The notes under the pieces were generated by a model. That model did no database searches and was not told the origin of the DNA. It saw nothing but the letters and a program-made list of their open reading frames with translations. Below, one piece after another: positions 13,801 to 27,100 of a stretch of DNA of 64,000 nucleotides; the stretch's first letter is position 1, and every line of letters starts with the position of its first letter. Source of the DNA: Symsagittifera roscoffensis (taxonomy: Eukaryota > Xenacoelomorpha > Acoela > Convolutidae); assembly GCF_963678635.1 (NCBI RefSeq), contig NC_087066.1:40571223-40635222 (forward strand), in the 5' to 3' direction. The position numbers and the translations under genes were made by a program.

Positions 13801-14930
13801 CTTGTGTTACTCTCATTTTGTGTTTTGAAAAGCTGCTTTCTTCAATACTCTTTCTTCTTTTTCCTCCCACACATGATTAGTGGGTGGTGTGTATCTTGAA
13901 GGATTTTCTTTGATGACTGAAACTTGTGTCTCTTTTATTTTGTGTTTTGAATGGCTGCTTTAATCAGTACTCCCCTATTCTTTTTCCTCCCAACCCTGAT
14001 TAGTGGGTGGTGTGTACCTTGAATGTTTTTCTTTGATGATTGAAACTTGTGTTACTCTTATTTTGTTTTGAATAGCTGCTTTCTTCATTACTACCCTCTT
14101 ATTTTTCCTCCCACACATGATTAGTGGGTGGTGTGTATCTTGAAGGATTTTCTTTGATGACTGAAACTCGTGTCTCTTTTATTTTGTGTTTTGAATGGAT
14201 GCTTTCATCAGTACTCCCCTATTTTTTTTCCTCCTAACCCTCATTAGTGGGTGATGTGTACCTTGAATGATTTTTTTTGATGATTAAAACTTGTGTCTCT
14301 TTTATTTTGTGTTTTGAATGGCTGCTTTCATCATTACTCCCCTCTTATTTTTCCTCCCATACCTGTTTAGTGGGTGGTGTGTACCTTAAATGTTTTTCTT
14401 TGATGATTGAAACTTGTGTTACTCTCATTTTGTGTTTTGAAAAGCTGCTTTCTTCAATACTCTTTCTTCTTTTTCCTCCCACACATGATTAGTGGAAGTG
14501 TGTATCTTGAAGGATTTTCTTTGATGACTGAAACTTGTGTCTCTTTTATTTTGTGTTTTGAATGGCTGCTTTAATCAGTACTCCCCTATTCTTTTTCCTC
14601 CCAACCCTGATTAGTGGGTGGTGTGTACCTTGAATGTTTTTCTTTGATGATTGAAACTTGTGTCACTCTTTTTTTGTGTTTTGAATAGCTTTTCTTTTTA
14701 TCCGTACTCCCTCTTCTTTCTCCTCTCAACCCTGATTAGTGGGTTGTGTGTACCTTGAATATTTTTCTTTGATGATTAAAACTTGTGTCACTCTTATTTT
14801 GTGTTTTGATTAGCTGTTATAATCAGTACTCCCCTCTTCTTCCTCCTCCCAACCCTTATTAGTTGGTGTTGTGTACCTAAAAAGTTTTTCTTTGATGATT
14901 GAAACTTGTGTCACTCTTATTTTCTGTTTG
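10840..14930. repeat. Array segment with 1,266-bp and 2,458-bp duplicated blocks
   Basis: The stretch from about 10,840 to 11,595 recurs at about 12,106-12,861 (offset 1,266), including identical 88-residue minus-strand ORFs at 10,863-11,129 and 12,129-12,395. The stretch around 11,630-12,120 recurs at about 14,090-14,575 (offset 2,458), including identical 71-residue plus-strand frames at 11,819 and 14,277. At about 11,605-11,615 a monomer is fused out of register: the CTCTTCTTTT of one unit runs straight into the GAATAGCTGC of the next. This is a visible unequal-exchange or deletion junction. Confidence 0.8.
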
Positions 14931-16205
14931 GATTAGCTGCTTTCATCCGTGCTCCCCTCTTCTTTCTCCTCCCAACACTGATTAGTGGATGGTGTGTACC
15001 TTGAAAGCTTTTCCTTGATGAATGAAACTTGTGTCACTCTTTTGCCGTGTTTGGAATAGCTGCTTTCATCCGTACTCCCCACTTCTTTTTCTTGCCAACC
15101 TTGATTAGTGGGTGGAGTGTACCTTGAACCTTTTTCTTTGATGATTGAAACCTGTCTCTCTTTTATTTTGTGTTTTGAATGGCTGCTTTCATCAGTACTC
15201 CCCTCTTCTTTTTCCTCCCAACCCTGACTAGTGGGTGATGTGTACATTGAATGGTTTTCTTTGATGATTGAAATTTGTGTCACTCTTATTTTGTGTTTCG
15301 AATAGCTGCTCTTATCAGTACTTCCCTCTTCTTTTTCCTGCCAACCCTGATTAGTGTGTGGAGTGTACCTTGAAAGTTTTTCTTTGATGATTGAAACTTG
15401 TGTCACTCTTATTTTGTGTTTTGAATACCTGCTATCATCAGTACTCACCTCTTATTCTTACTCCCACACCTGATTAGTGGATGGTGTGTACTCTGAATGT
15501 TTTTCTTTGATGATTGAACCTTGTGTCACTCTTATTTTTTGTTTTGAATAGCTGCTTTCATCAGTACATCTCTCTTCATTTTCCTGCCAACCTTGATTAG
15601 TGGTTGGAGTGTACCTTGAACGTTTTTCTTTGATGATTGAAACTTGTGTCACTCTTTTTTTGTGTTTTGAATACCTGCTATCATCAGTACTCCACTCTTC
15701 TTTTTACTCCCACAACTGATTAGTGGATGGTGTGTACCCTGAAAGTTTTTCTGTGATGACTGAAGTTTGTGTCACTCTATTTTGTGTTTGGAATAGCTGC
15801 TTTCATCCGTACTCCCCTCTTCTTTCTCCTCCCAACCCTGATTAGTAGATGGTGTGTACCTTGAACGTTTTTCTTTGATGATTGAAACTTGTGTCACTCT
15901 TTTGCTGTGTTTGGAATAGCTGCTTTCATCCGTACTCCCCTCTTCTTTTTCTTGCCAACCTTGATTGGTGGGTGACGTGTACCTTGAACGTTTTTCTTTG
16001 ATGATAGAAACTTGTGTCACTCTTTTTTGTGTTGGGAATAGCTGCTTTCATCTGTACTCCCCTCTTCTTTTTCCTCCCACACCTGATTAGTGGGTGGTGT
16101 GTAGCTTGAATGATTTTCTTTGATGACTGAAACTTGTGTCTCTTTTATTTTGCGTTTTGAATGGCTGCTTTCATCAGTACTCCCCTCTTCTTTTTCCTCC
16201 CAACC

Positions 16206-18660
16206 CTAATTAGTGGGTGCTGTGTACCTTGAATGATTTTCTTTGATGATTGAAACTTGTGTCACTCTTATTTTGTGTTTCGAATAGCTGCTTTTATCAG
16301 TACTTCCCTCTTTTTTTTCCTGCCAACCTTTATTAGTGTGTGGAGGGTACCTTGAATGTTTTTCTTTGCTGATTGAAACTTGTGTCATTCTTATTTTGTG
16401 GTTTGAATACCTGCTATCATCAGTACTCCACTCTTCTTTTTACTCCCACACCTAATTAGTAGATGGTGTGTACCCTGAATGTTTTTCTTTGATGATTGAA
16501 ACTTGTGTCACTCTTATTTTGGGTTTTGAATAGCTGCTTTCATCAGTACTTCCCTCTTCTTTTTCCTGCCAACCTTGATATGTGGGTGGAGTGTACCTTG
16601 AACGTTTTTCGTTGATGATTGAAACTTGTGTCACTATTATTTTGTGTTTTGAACACCTGCTATCATCAGTACTCTACTCTTCTTTTTCCTCCCACACCTG
16701 ATAAGGGGTGGTGTGTACCTTGAATGTTTTTCTTTGATAATTGAAACTTGTGTCACTCTCATTTTGGGTTTTGAATAGCTGCTTTTATCAGTACTTCCCT
16801 CTTCTTTCTCCTCCCAAACCTGATTAGTGGGTGGTGTACCTTGAATGTTTTTCTTTGATGATTTAAACCTGTGTCTCAATTGTTTTGTGTTTTGAATGGC
16901 TGCTTCCATAAATACTCTCCTCTTTTTTTTCCTCCCAACCCTCATTAGTGGATGGTGTGTACCTTGAATGTTTTTTTTTGATGCTTGAATTTTGTTCACT
17001 CATATTTTGTTTTTTGAATAGCTGCTTTCATCAGTACTCCCCTCTTCTCATTCCTCCCAGCCCTGATTTGTGGGTTGTGTGTACCTTGAATGTTTTTCTT
17101 TGGTGATTGAAACTTCTGTTACTCCATTTTGTGTTTTGAATAGCTGCTTTCATCATTGCTCCCCTCTTCTTTTTCCTGTCAATCTTGATTAGTGGTTGGT
17201 GTGTACCTTGAATGTTTTTCTTTGATGGTTGAAACTTGTGTCACTCTTATTTTGTGTTTTGAATAGATGCTTTTATCAGTACTTCCCTCTTTTTTTTCCT
17301 GCCAACCTTGATTAGTGTGTGGAGGGTACCTTGAAAGTTTTTCTTTGCTGATTGAAACTTGTGTCACTCTTATTTTGTGGTTTGAATACCTGCTATCATC
17401 AGTACTCCACTCTTCTTTTTACTCCCACACCTAATTAGTAAATGGTGTGTACCCTGAATGTTTTTCTTTGATGGTTGAACCTTGTGTCACTTTTATTTTT
17501 TGTTTTGAATAGCTGCTTTCATCAGTACTTCTCTCTTCCTTTTCCTGCCAACCTTGATTAGTGGCTGGAGTGTACCTTGAACGTTTTTCTTTGAGGATTG
17601 AAACCTATGTTACACTTTTTTTGTGTTTTGAACAGCTGCTATCATCAGTACTCCCCTCTTCTTTTTTCTCTCACACCTGATTAGGGGTGGTGTGTACCTT
17701 GAATGTTTTTCTTTGATGATTGAAACTTGTGTCACTCTTATTTTGGGTTTTGAATAGCTGCTTTCATCAGTACTTCCCTCTTCTTTTTCCTGCCAACCTT
17801 GATATGTGGGTGGAGTGTACCTTGAACGTTTTTCGTTGATGATTGAAACTTGCGTCACTTTTATTTTGTGTTTTGAATACCTGCTATCATCAGTACTCTA
17901 CTCTTCTTTTTTCTCCCACACCTGATAAGGGGTGATGTGTACCTTGAATGTTTTTCTTTGATGATTCAAACTTGTGTCACTCTTATTTTGGGTTTTGAAT
18001 AGCTTCTTTTATCAGTACTTCCCTCTTCTTTCTCCTCCAAACCCTAATTAGTTGGTGGTGTGTACCTTGAATGTTTTTCTTTGATGATTTAAACCTGTGT
18101 CTCAATTGTTTTGTGTTTTGAATGGCTGCTTCCATAAATACTCTCCTCTTTTTTTTCCTCCCAACCCTCATTAGTGGATGGTGTGTACCTTGAATGTCTT
18201 TTTTTTGATGCTTGAATTTTTTTCACTCATATTTTGTGTTTTGAATGGCTGCTTTCATCAGTACTCCCCTCTTCTCATTCCTCCCAGCCCTGATTTGTGG
18301 GTTGTGTGTACCTTGAATGTTTTTCTTTGGTGATTGAAACTTCTGTTACTCCATTTTGTGTTTTGAATAGCTGCTTTCATCATTGCTCCCCTCTTCTTTT
18401 TCCTGTCAATCTTGATTAGTGGTTGGTTTTTACCTTGAATGTTTTTACTTTGATGGTTGAAACTTGTGTCACTCTTATTTTGTGTTTTGAATAGATGCTT
18501 TCATCAGTACTTCCCTCTTCTTTTTCCTGCCAAACTTGATTATTGGGTGGAATGTACCTTGAAAGTTTTTCTTTGATGATTGAAACTTGTGTCACCCTTA
18601 TTTTGTGTTTTGAATAGCTGCTATCATCAGTACTCCCCTCTTCTTTTTCCCCCCACACCT
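16206..18660. repeat. Array segment with duplicated blocks about 979 and 1,224 bp apart
   Basis: Matching variant peptides mark the duplications. The ISKEKxSRYPPHTN variant occurs at 16,206-16,388 and 17,179-17,367 (offset about 979, eight monomers). The INEKRSRYTPPTYQGWQEK variant occurs at 16,452-16,634 and 17,610-17,858 (offset about 1,224, ten monomers). The AAIQNTKQLRHRFKSSKKN variant occurs at 16,637-16,999 and again at 17,983-18,171. Monomers here often carry the shortened AGGGGTGGTGTGTACC form, which breaks the 41-codon frame. Confidence 0.75.
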
Positions 18661-19203
18661 GATTAGGAATGGTGTGTACCTTGAATATTTTTCTTTGATG
18701 ATTGAAACTTGTGTCACTCTTATTTTGGGTTTTGAATAGCTGCTTTCATCAGTACTTCCTTCTTCTTTTTCCTGTCAACCTTGATTAGTGGGTGGAGTGT
18801 ACCTTTAACGTTTTTCTTTGATGATTGAAACTTGTGTCACTCTTATTTTGTGTTTTGAATAGCTGCTATTATAAGTACTCCCCTCTTTTTTCTCCTCCCA
18901 ACCCTGATTTGTGGGTGGTGTGTACCTTTAATGTTTTTCTTTGATGATTGAAAACTGTGTCTCTTTTATTTTGTGTTTTGAATGGCTGCTTTCATAATTA
19001 CTCCCCTCTTCTTTTTTCTCCCAACCCTGATTAGTGGGTTGTGTGTACCTTGAATGTTTTTCTTTGATGATTGAAACTTGTGTTAATATCATTTTGTGTT
19101 TTGAATAGCCGCTTTCATTCATCTTTACTCCCCTCTTCTTTTTCCTCGCTCACCTGATTAGTGGGTGATGTGTACCTTGAAAGTTTTTCTTTGATGATTG
19201 AAA

Positions 19204-22200
19204 CTTCTGTTCCGTTAACTTGTGTTTTCAATAGCTGCTATCATCAGTACTCCCCTCTTTTTTCTCCTCCCAACCCTGATTAGTGGGTGGTGTGTACCTT
19301 CAATGTTTTTCTTTGATGATTGAAACCTGTGTCTCTTTTATTTTGTGCTTTGAATGGCTACTTTCATAATTACTCCCCTCTTCTTTTTCCTCCCAACCCT
19401 TATTAGTGTGTGGTGTGTACCTTGAAAGTTTTCTTTGATGTTTGAAATGTGTGTCACTCTTATTTTGTGTTTTGAATAGCTGTTTTCATCATTACTCCAC
19501 TCTTCTTTTTCCTCCCACACCTGATTAGTGTGTGGTGTGTACCTTGAATGATTTTCTTTGATGGTTGAAACTTGTGTCTCTTTATTTTGTGTTTTGAATG
19601 GCTGCTTTCATCAGTACTCCCCTCTTCTTTTTCCTCCCAAACCTGATTAGTGGGTTGTGTGCACCTTGAATGTTTTTCTTTGATGATTGAAAACTGTGTT
19701 TCTTTTATTTTGTGTTTTGAATGGCTGCTTTCATAATTACTCCCCTCTTCTTTTTTCTCCCAACCCTGATTAGTGGGTTGTGTGTACCTTGAATGTTTTT
19801 CTTTGATGATTGAAACTTGTGTTAATATCATTTTGTGTTTTGAATAGCTGCTTTCATTCATCTTTACTCCCCTCTTCTTTTTCCTCGCTCACCTGATTAG
19901 TGGGTGGTGTGTACCTTGAAAGTTTTTCTTTGATGATTGAAACTTCTGTTCCGTTAACTTGTGTTTTCAATAGCTGCTATCATCAGTACTCCCCTCTTTT
20001 TTCTCCTCCCAACCCTGATTAGTGGGTGGTGTGTACCTTCAATGTTTTTCTTTGATGATTGAAACCTGTGTCTCTTTTATTTTGTGCTTTGAATGGCTAC
20101 TTTCATAATTACTCCCCTCTTCTTTTTCCTCCCAACCCTTATTAGTGTGTGGTGTGTACCTTGAAAGTTTTCTTTGATGTTTGAAATGTGTGTCACTCTT
20201 ATTTTGTGTTTTGAATAGCTGCTTTCATCATTACTCCACTCTTCTTTTTCCTCCCACACCTGATTAGTGTGTGGTGTGTACCTTGAATGATTTTCTTTGA
20301 TGGTTGAAACGTGTGTCTCTTTATTTTGTGTTTTGAATGGCTGCTTTCATCAGTACTCCCCTCTTCTTTTTCCTCCCAACCCTGATTAGTGGGTTGTGTG
20401 CACCTTGAATGTTTTTCTTTGATGATTGAAACTTGTGTTAATCTCATTTTGTGTTTTGAATAGCTGCTTTCATTCATCATTACTCCCCTCTTCTTTTTCC
20501 TCCCTCGCCTGATTAGTGGGTGATGTGTACCTTGAACGTTTTTCTTTGATGATTGAAACTTCTGTTCCGTTAACTTGTGTTTTCAATAGATGCTATCATC
20601 AGTACTCCCCTCTTTTTTCTCCTCCCAACCCTGATTAGTGGGTGGTGTGTACCTTCAACGTTTTTCTTTGATGATTGAAACCTGTGTCTCTTTTATTTTG
20701 TGTTTTGAATGGCTACTTTCATAATTAATCCCCTTTTCTTTTTCCTCCCAACCCTGATTACTGTGTGATTTGTACCTGGAAAGTTTTCTTTGATGTTTGA
20801 AACTTGTGTCACTCTTATTTTGTGTTTTGAAAAGCTGCTTTCATCATTAACCCCCTCTTCTTTTTCCTCCCACACCTGATTAGTGTGTGGTGTGTACCTT
20901 GAATTTTTTTCGTTGATGATTGAAACTTGTGTCTCTTTATTTTGTGTTTTGAATGGCTGCTTTCATCAGTACTCCCCTCTTCTTTTTCCTCCCAACCCTA
21001 ATTAGTGGGTTTTGTGTACCTTGAATGTTTTCTTTGATGATTGAAACTTGTGTTACTCTCATTTTGTGTTTTGAATAGCTGCTTTCATTCCTCATTACTC
21101 CCCTCTTCTTTTTCCTCCCTCACCTGATTAGTGGGTGATGTGTACCTTGAAAATTTTTCCTTTGATGATTGAAACTTCTGTTCCGTTAACTTGTGTTTTC
21201 AATAGCTGCTATCATCAGTACTCCCCTCTTTTTTCTCCTCCCAACCCTGATTAGTGGGTGGTGTAGACCTTCAATGTTTTTCTTTGATGATTGAAACCTG
21301 TGTCTCTTTTATTTTGTGTTTTGAATGGCTACTTTTATAATTACTACCCTCTTCTTTTTCCTCCCAACCCTGACTAGTGTGTGGTGTGTACCCTGAAAGT
21401 TTTCTTTGATGTTTGAAACTTGTGTCACCCTTATTTTGTGTTTTGAATAGCTGCTTTCATCATTACTCCCCTCTTCTTTTTCCTCCCACAACTGATTAGT
21501 AGGTGGTGTGTACCATGAATGATTTTCTTTGCTGATTGAAACTTGTGTCTCTTTTATTTTGTGTTTTGAATGGCTGCTTTCATCAGTACTCCCCTCTTCT
21601 TTTTCCTCCCAACCCTGATTAGTGAGTTGTGTTTCCCTTGAATGTTTTTCTTTGATGATTAAAACGTGTGTTACTCTCATTTTGTGTATGAATAGCTGCT
21701 TTCATTTGTCAATACTCCTCGCTTATTTTTCCTCCCACACCTGATTAGTGGGTGGTGTGTACGTTGAATATTTTTCTTTGTTGATTGAAACTTGTGTCAC
21801 TCTGATTTTGTGTTTTGAATAGCTGCTTTCATCAGTACTTCCCTCTTCTTTATCCTCCCAACCCTAATTAGTGGGTTTTGTGTACCTTGAATGTTTTCTT
21901 TGATGATTGAAACTTGTGTTACTCTCATTTTGGGTTTTGAATAGCTGCTTTCATTCCTCATTACTCCCCTCTTCTTTTTCCTCCCTCACCTGATTAGTGG
22001 GTGATGTGTACCTTGAAAGTTTTTCCTTTGATGATTGAAACTTCTGTTCCGTTAACTTGTGTTTTCAATAGCTGCTATCATCAGTACTCCCCTCTTTTTT
22101 CTCCTCCCAACCCTGATTAGTGGGTGGTGTGTACCTTCAATGTTTTTCTTTGATGATTGAAACCTGTGTCTCTTTTATTTTGTGTTTTGAATGGCTACTT

Positions 22201-22600
22201 TTATAATTACTACCCTCTTCTTTTTCCTCCCAACCCTGACTAGTGTGTGGTGTGTACCCTGAAAGTTTTCTTTGATGTTTGAAACTTGTGTCACCCTTAT
22301 TTTGTGTTTTGAATAGCTGCTTTCATCATTACTCCCCTCTTCTTTTTCCTCCCACAACTGATTAGTAGGTGGTGTGTACCATGAATGATTTTCTTTGCTG
22401 ATTGAAACTTGTGTCTCTTTTATTTTGTGTTTTGAATGGCTGCTTTCATCAGTACTCCCCTCTTCTTTTTCCTGCCAACCCTGATTAGTGAGTTGTGTGT
22501 CCCTTGAATGTTTTTCTTTGATGATTAAAACGTGTGTTACTCTCATTTTGTGTATGAATAGCTGCTTTCATTCGTCAATACTCCTCGCTTATTTTTCCTC
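19204..22600. repeat. Higher-order repeat block marked by TTCTGTTCCGTTAAC
   Basis: The variant TTCTGTTCCGTTAACTTG starts at 19204, 19944, 20560, 21176 and 22042. The spacings are 740, 616, 616 and 866, i.e. 6, 5, 5 and 7 monomers. Flanking variants (CTTTCATTCATCTTTACTCC-type monomers, TTTGATGTTTGAAA-type monomers) recur in the same order. The 123-residue minus-strand ORFs at 21,309-21,680 and 22,175-22,546 are near-identical copies 866 bases apart. Confidence 0.9.
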
Positions 22601-24199
22601 CCACACCTGATTAGTGGGTGGTGTGTACGTTGAATATTTTTCTTTGTTGATTGAAACTTGTGTCACTCTGATTTTGTGTTTTGAATAGCTGCTTTAATCA
22701 GTACTCCCCTCTTCTTTTTCCTCCCAACCTTGGTTAGTGAGTTGTGTTTCCCTTGAATGTTTTTCTTTGATCATTGAAACTTGTGTTACTCTCATTTTGT
22801 GTAGGAATAGCTGCTTTCATTCGTCAATACTCTTCTCTTATTTTTCCTCCCACACCTGATTAGTGGGTGGTGTGTACGTTGAATGTTTTTCTTTGATGAT
22901 TGAAACTTGTGTAACTCTTAATTTGTGTTTTGAATAGCTGCTTTAATCAGTACTCCCCGCTTATTTTTCCTCCCACACCTGATTAGTGGGTGGTGTGTAC
23001 GTTGAATGTTTTTCTTTGATGATTGAAACTTGTGTAACTCTTAATTTGTGTTTTGAATAGCTGCTTTAATCAGTACTCCCCGCTTCTTTTTCCTCCCACA
23101 ACTGACTAGTAGGTGGTGTGTACCATGAATGATTTTCTTTGCTGATTGAAATTTGTGTCTCTTTTATTTTGTGTTTTGAATGACTGCTTTAATCAGTACT
23201 CCCCTCTTCTTTTTCCTCCCAACCTTGGTTAGTGAGTTGTGTTTCCCTTGAATGTTTTTCTTTGATCATTGAAACTTGTGTTACTCTCATTTTGTGTAGG
23301 AATAGCTGCTTTCATTCGTCAATACTCTTCTCTTATTTTTCCTCCCACACCTGATTAGTGGGTGGTGTGTACGTTGAATGTTTTTCTTTGATGATTGAAA
23401 CTTGTGTCACTCTGTTTTGTGTTTTGAATAGCTGCTTTAATCAGTACTTCCCTCTTCTTTTTCCTGCCAACCTTGATTAGTGGGTGGAGTGTAACTTGAA
23501 CGTTTTTGTTTGATGATTCAAACTTGTGTCACTCTGTTTTTGTCTTTTGAATAGCTGCTTTCATCAGTACTTCCCTCTTCTTTTTCCTTCCACACCTGAT
23601 TAGTAGGTGGTGTTTAACTTGAATGATTTTCTTTGATGATTGAAACGTGTGTCTCTTTTATTATGTGTTTTGAATGGCTGCTTTCATCAATAATTCCCTC
23701 TTTTTTTCCCTCGGAGCCCTGATTAGTGGGTTGTGTGTACCTTGAATGTTTTTCTTTGATGGTTGAAACTTGTGTTACTCTGATATTGTGTTTTGAATAG
23801 CTGCTTTCATCAGTAATTCCCTCTTTTTTATCCTGCTAACCTTGATTAGTGCGTGGAGTGTACCATGAACGTTTTTGTTTGATGATTGAAACTTGTGTCA
23901 CTCTTCTTTTGTGATTTAAATAGCTGCCATCATCAGTACTCTCATATTCTTTCTTCTCCCAACCCTGATTAGTGGTTGGTGTGTACCTTGAATGTTTTTC
24001 TTTAAGGATTGAATCTTGTGTCACTCTTGTTTTGTGTTTTGAATAGCTGCTATAATTAGTACTTCCCTCTTCTTTTTCCTGCCAACCTTGATTAGTGGGT
24101 GGAGTGTACCTTGAACGTTTTTCTTTGATGATTGAAACTTGTGTCACTCTTGTTTTGTGTTTTGAATAGCTGCTTTCATCAGTACTCCCCTCTTCTTTC

Positions 24200-27100
24200 T
24201 CCTCCCACACCTGATTAGTGGATGGTGTGTACCTTGAATGCTTTTCTTTGATGATTTAAACTTGTGTCACTCTTTTTTTTGTGTTTTGAATAGCTGCTTA
24301 CATCAGTACTTCCCTCTTCTTTTTCCTGCCAACCTTGATTGGTGGGTGGAGTGTACCTCGAACTTTTTTCTTTGATGATTGAAACTTGTGTCCTGCTTTT
24401 TTTGTGTTTTGAATAGCTGCTCTCATCAGTACTCCCCTCTTCTTTTTCCTCCCACACCTGATTAGTTGGTGGTGTGTACATTGAATGTTTTTCTTTGATG
24501 ATTGAAACTTGTGTCACTTTTATTTTGTGTTTTGAATGGCTGTTTTCATCAGTACTCCCCTCTTCTTTTTCCTCTCGCACCTGATTAGTGGGTTGTGTGT
24601 ACCTTGAATGTTTTCTTTGATGATTGAAACTTGTGTCACTTTTATTTTCTGTTTTGAATAGCTGCTATCATCAGTTGTCCCCTCTTCTTTCTCCTCCCAA
24701 CACTGATTAGTGGATGGTGTGTACCTTGAATGTTTTTCTTTGATGATTAAAACTTGTGTCACTTTTATTTTGTGTTTTGAATGGCTGTTTTCATCGGTAC
24801 TCTCCTCTTCTTTTTCCTCACACACCTGATTAGTTGGTGGTGTGTACCTTGAATGTTTTTCTTTGATGATTGAAACTTGTGTCACTTTTATTTTGTGTTT
24901 TGAATGGCTGTTTTCATCAGTACTCCCCTCTTCTTTTTCCTCTCGCACCTGATTAGTGGGTTGTGTGTACCTTGAATGTTTTCTTTGATGATTGAAATTT
25001 GTGTCACTTTTATTTTGTGTTTTGAATAGCTGCTATCATCAGTTATCCCCTCTTCTTTCTCCTCCCAACACTGATTAGTGGATGGTGTGTACCTTGAATG
25101 TTTTTCTTTGATGATTAAAACTTGTTTCACTTTTATTTTGTGTTTTGAATGGCTGTTTTCATCGGTACTCTCCTCTTCTTTTTCCTCCCGCACCTGATTA
25201 GTGGGTGGTGCGTACCTTTGATGATTAAAACTTGTGTCACTTTTATTTTGTGTTTTGAATAGCTGCTTTCATCAGTACTCCCCTCTTCTTTCTCCTCCCA
25301 CACCTGATTAGTGGATGGTGTGTACCTTGAATGCTTTTCTTTGATGATTTAAACTTGTGTCACTCTTTTTTTTGTGTTTTGAATAGCTGCTTACATCAGT
25401 ACTTCCCTCTTCTTTTTCCTGCCAACCTTGATTGGTGGGTGGAGTGTACCTCGAATTTTTTTCTTTGATGATTGAAACTTGTGTCCTTCTTTTTTTGTGT
25501 TTTGAATAGCTGCTTTCATCAGTACTCCCCTCTTCTTTTTCCTCCCACACCTGATTAGTTGGTGGTGTGTACCTTGAATGTTTTTCTTTGATGATTGAAA
25601 CTTGTGTCACTTTTATTTTGTGTTTTGAATGGCTGTTTTCATCAGTACTCCCCTCTTCTTTTTCCTCTCGCACCTGATTAGTGGGTTGTGTGTACCTTGA
25701 ATGTTTTCTTCGATGATTGAAACTTGTGTCACTTTTATTTTGTGTTTTGAATAGCTGCTATCATCAGTTATCCCCTCTTCTTTCTCCTCCCAACACTGAT
25801 TAGTGGATGGTGTATACCTTGAATGTTTTTCTTTGATGATTGAAACTTGTGTCACTTTTATTTTGTGTTTTGAATGGCTGTTTTCATCAGTACTCCCCTC
25901 TTCTTTTTCCTCTCGCACCTGATTAGTGGGTTGTGTGTACCTTGAATGTTTTCTTTGATGATTGAAACTTGTGTCACTTTTATTTTGTGTTTTGAATAGC
26001 TGCTATCATCAGTTATCCCCTCTTCTTTCTCCTCCCAACACTGATTAGTGGATGGTGTGTACCTTGAATGTTTTTCTTTGATGATTAAAACGTGTGTCAC
26101 TTTTATTTTGTATTTTGAATGGCTGTTTTCATCGGTACTCTCCTCTTCTTTTTCCTCTCGCACCTGATTAGTGGGTTGTGTGTACTTTTAATGTTTTCTT
26201 TGATGATTGAAACTTGTGTCACTTTTATTTTGTGTTTTGAATAGCTGTTTTCGTCAGTACTCCCCTCTTCTTTTTCCTCTCGCACCTGATTAGGGGGTTG
26301 TGTGTACCTTGAATGTTTTCTTTGATGATTGAAACTTGTGTCACTTTTATTTTGGGTTTTGAATAGCTGCTATCATCAGTTATCCCCTCTTCTTTCTCCT
26401 CCCAACACTGATTAGTTGGTGGTGTGTACCTTGAATGTTTTTCTTTGATGATTGAAACTTGTGTCACTTTTATTTTGTGTTTTGAATGGCTGTTTTCGTC
26501 AGTACTCCCCTCTTCTTTTTCCTCTCGCACCTGATTAGTGGGTTGTGTGTACCTTGAATGTTTTCTTTGATGATTGAAACTTGTGTCACTTTTATTTTGT
26601 GTTTTGAATAGCTGCTATCATCAGTTATCCCCTCTTCTTTCTCCTCCCAACACTGATTAGTGGATGGTGTGTACCTTGAATGTTTTTCTTTGATGATTAA
26701 AACTTGTGTCACTTTTATTTTGTGTTTTGAATGGCTGTTTCCATCGGTACTCTACTCTTCTTTTTCCTCCCGCACCTGATTAGTGGGTGGTGTGTACCTT
26801 GAATGTTTTTCTTTGATGATTGAAACTTGTGTCACTTTTATTTTGTGTTTTGAATAGCTGTTTTCGTCAGTACTCCCCTCTTCTTTTTCCTCTCGCACCT
26901 GATTAGGGGGTTGTGTGTACCTTGAATGTTTTCTTTGATGATTGAAACTTGTGTCACTTTTATTTTGGGTTTTGAATAGCTGCTATCATCAGTTATCCCC
27001 TCTTCTTTCTCCTCCCAACACTGATTAGTTGGTGGTGTGTACCTTGAATGTTTTTCTTTGATGATTGAAACTTGTGTCACTTTTATTTTGTGTTTTGAAT

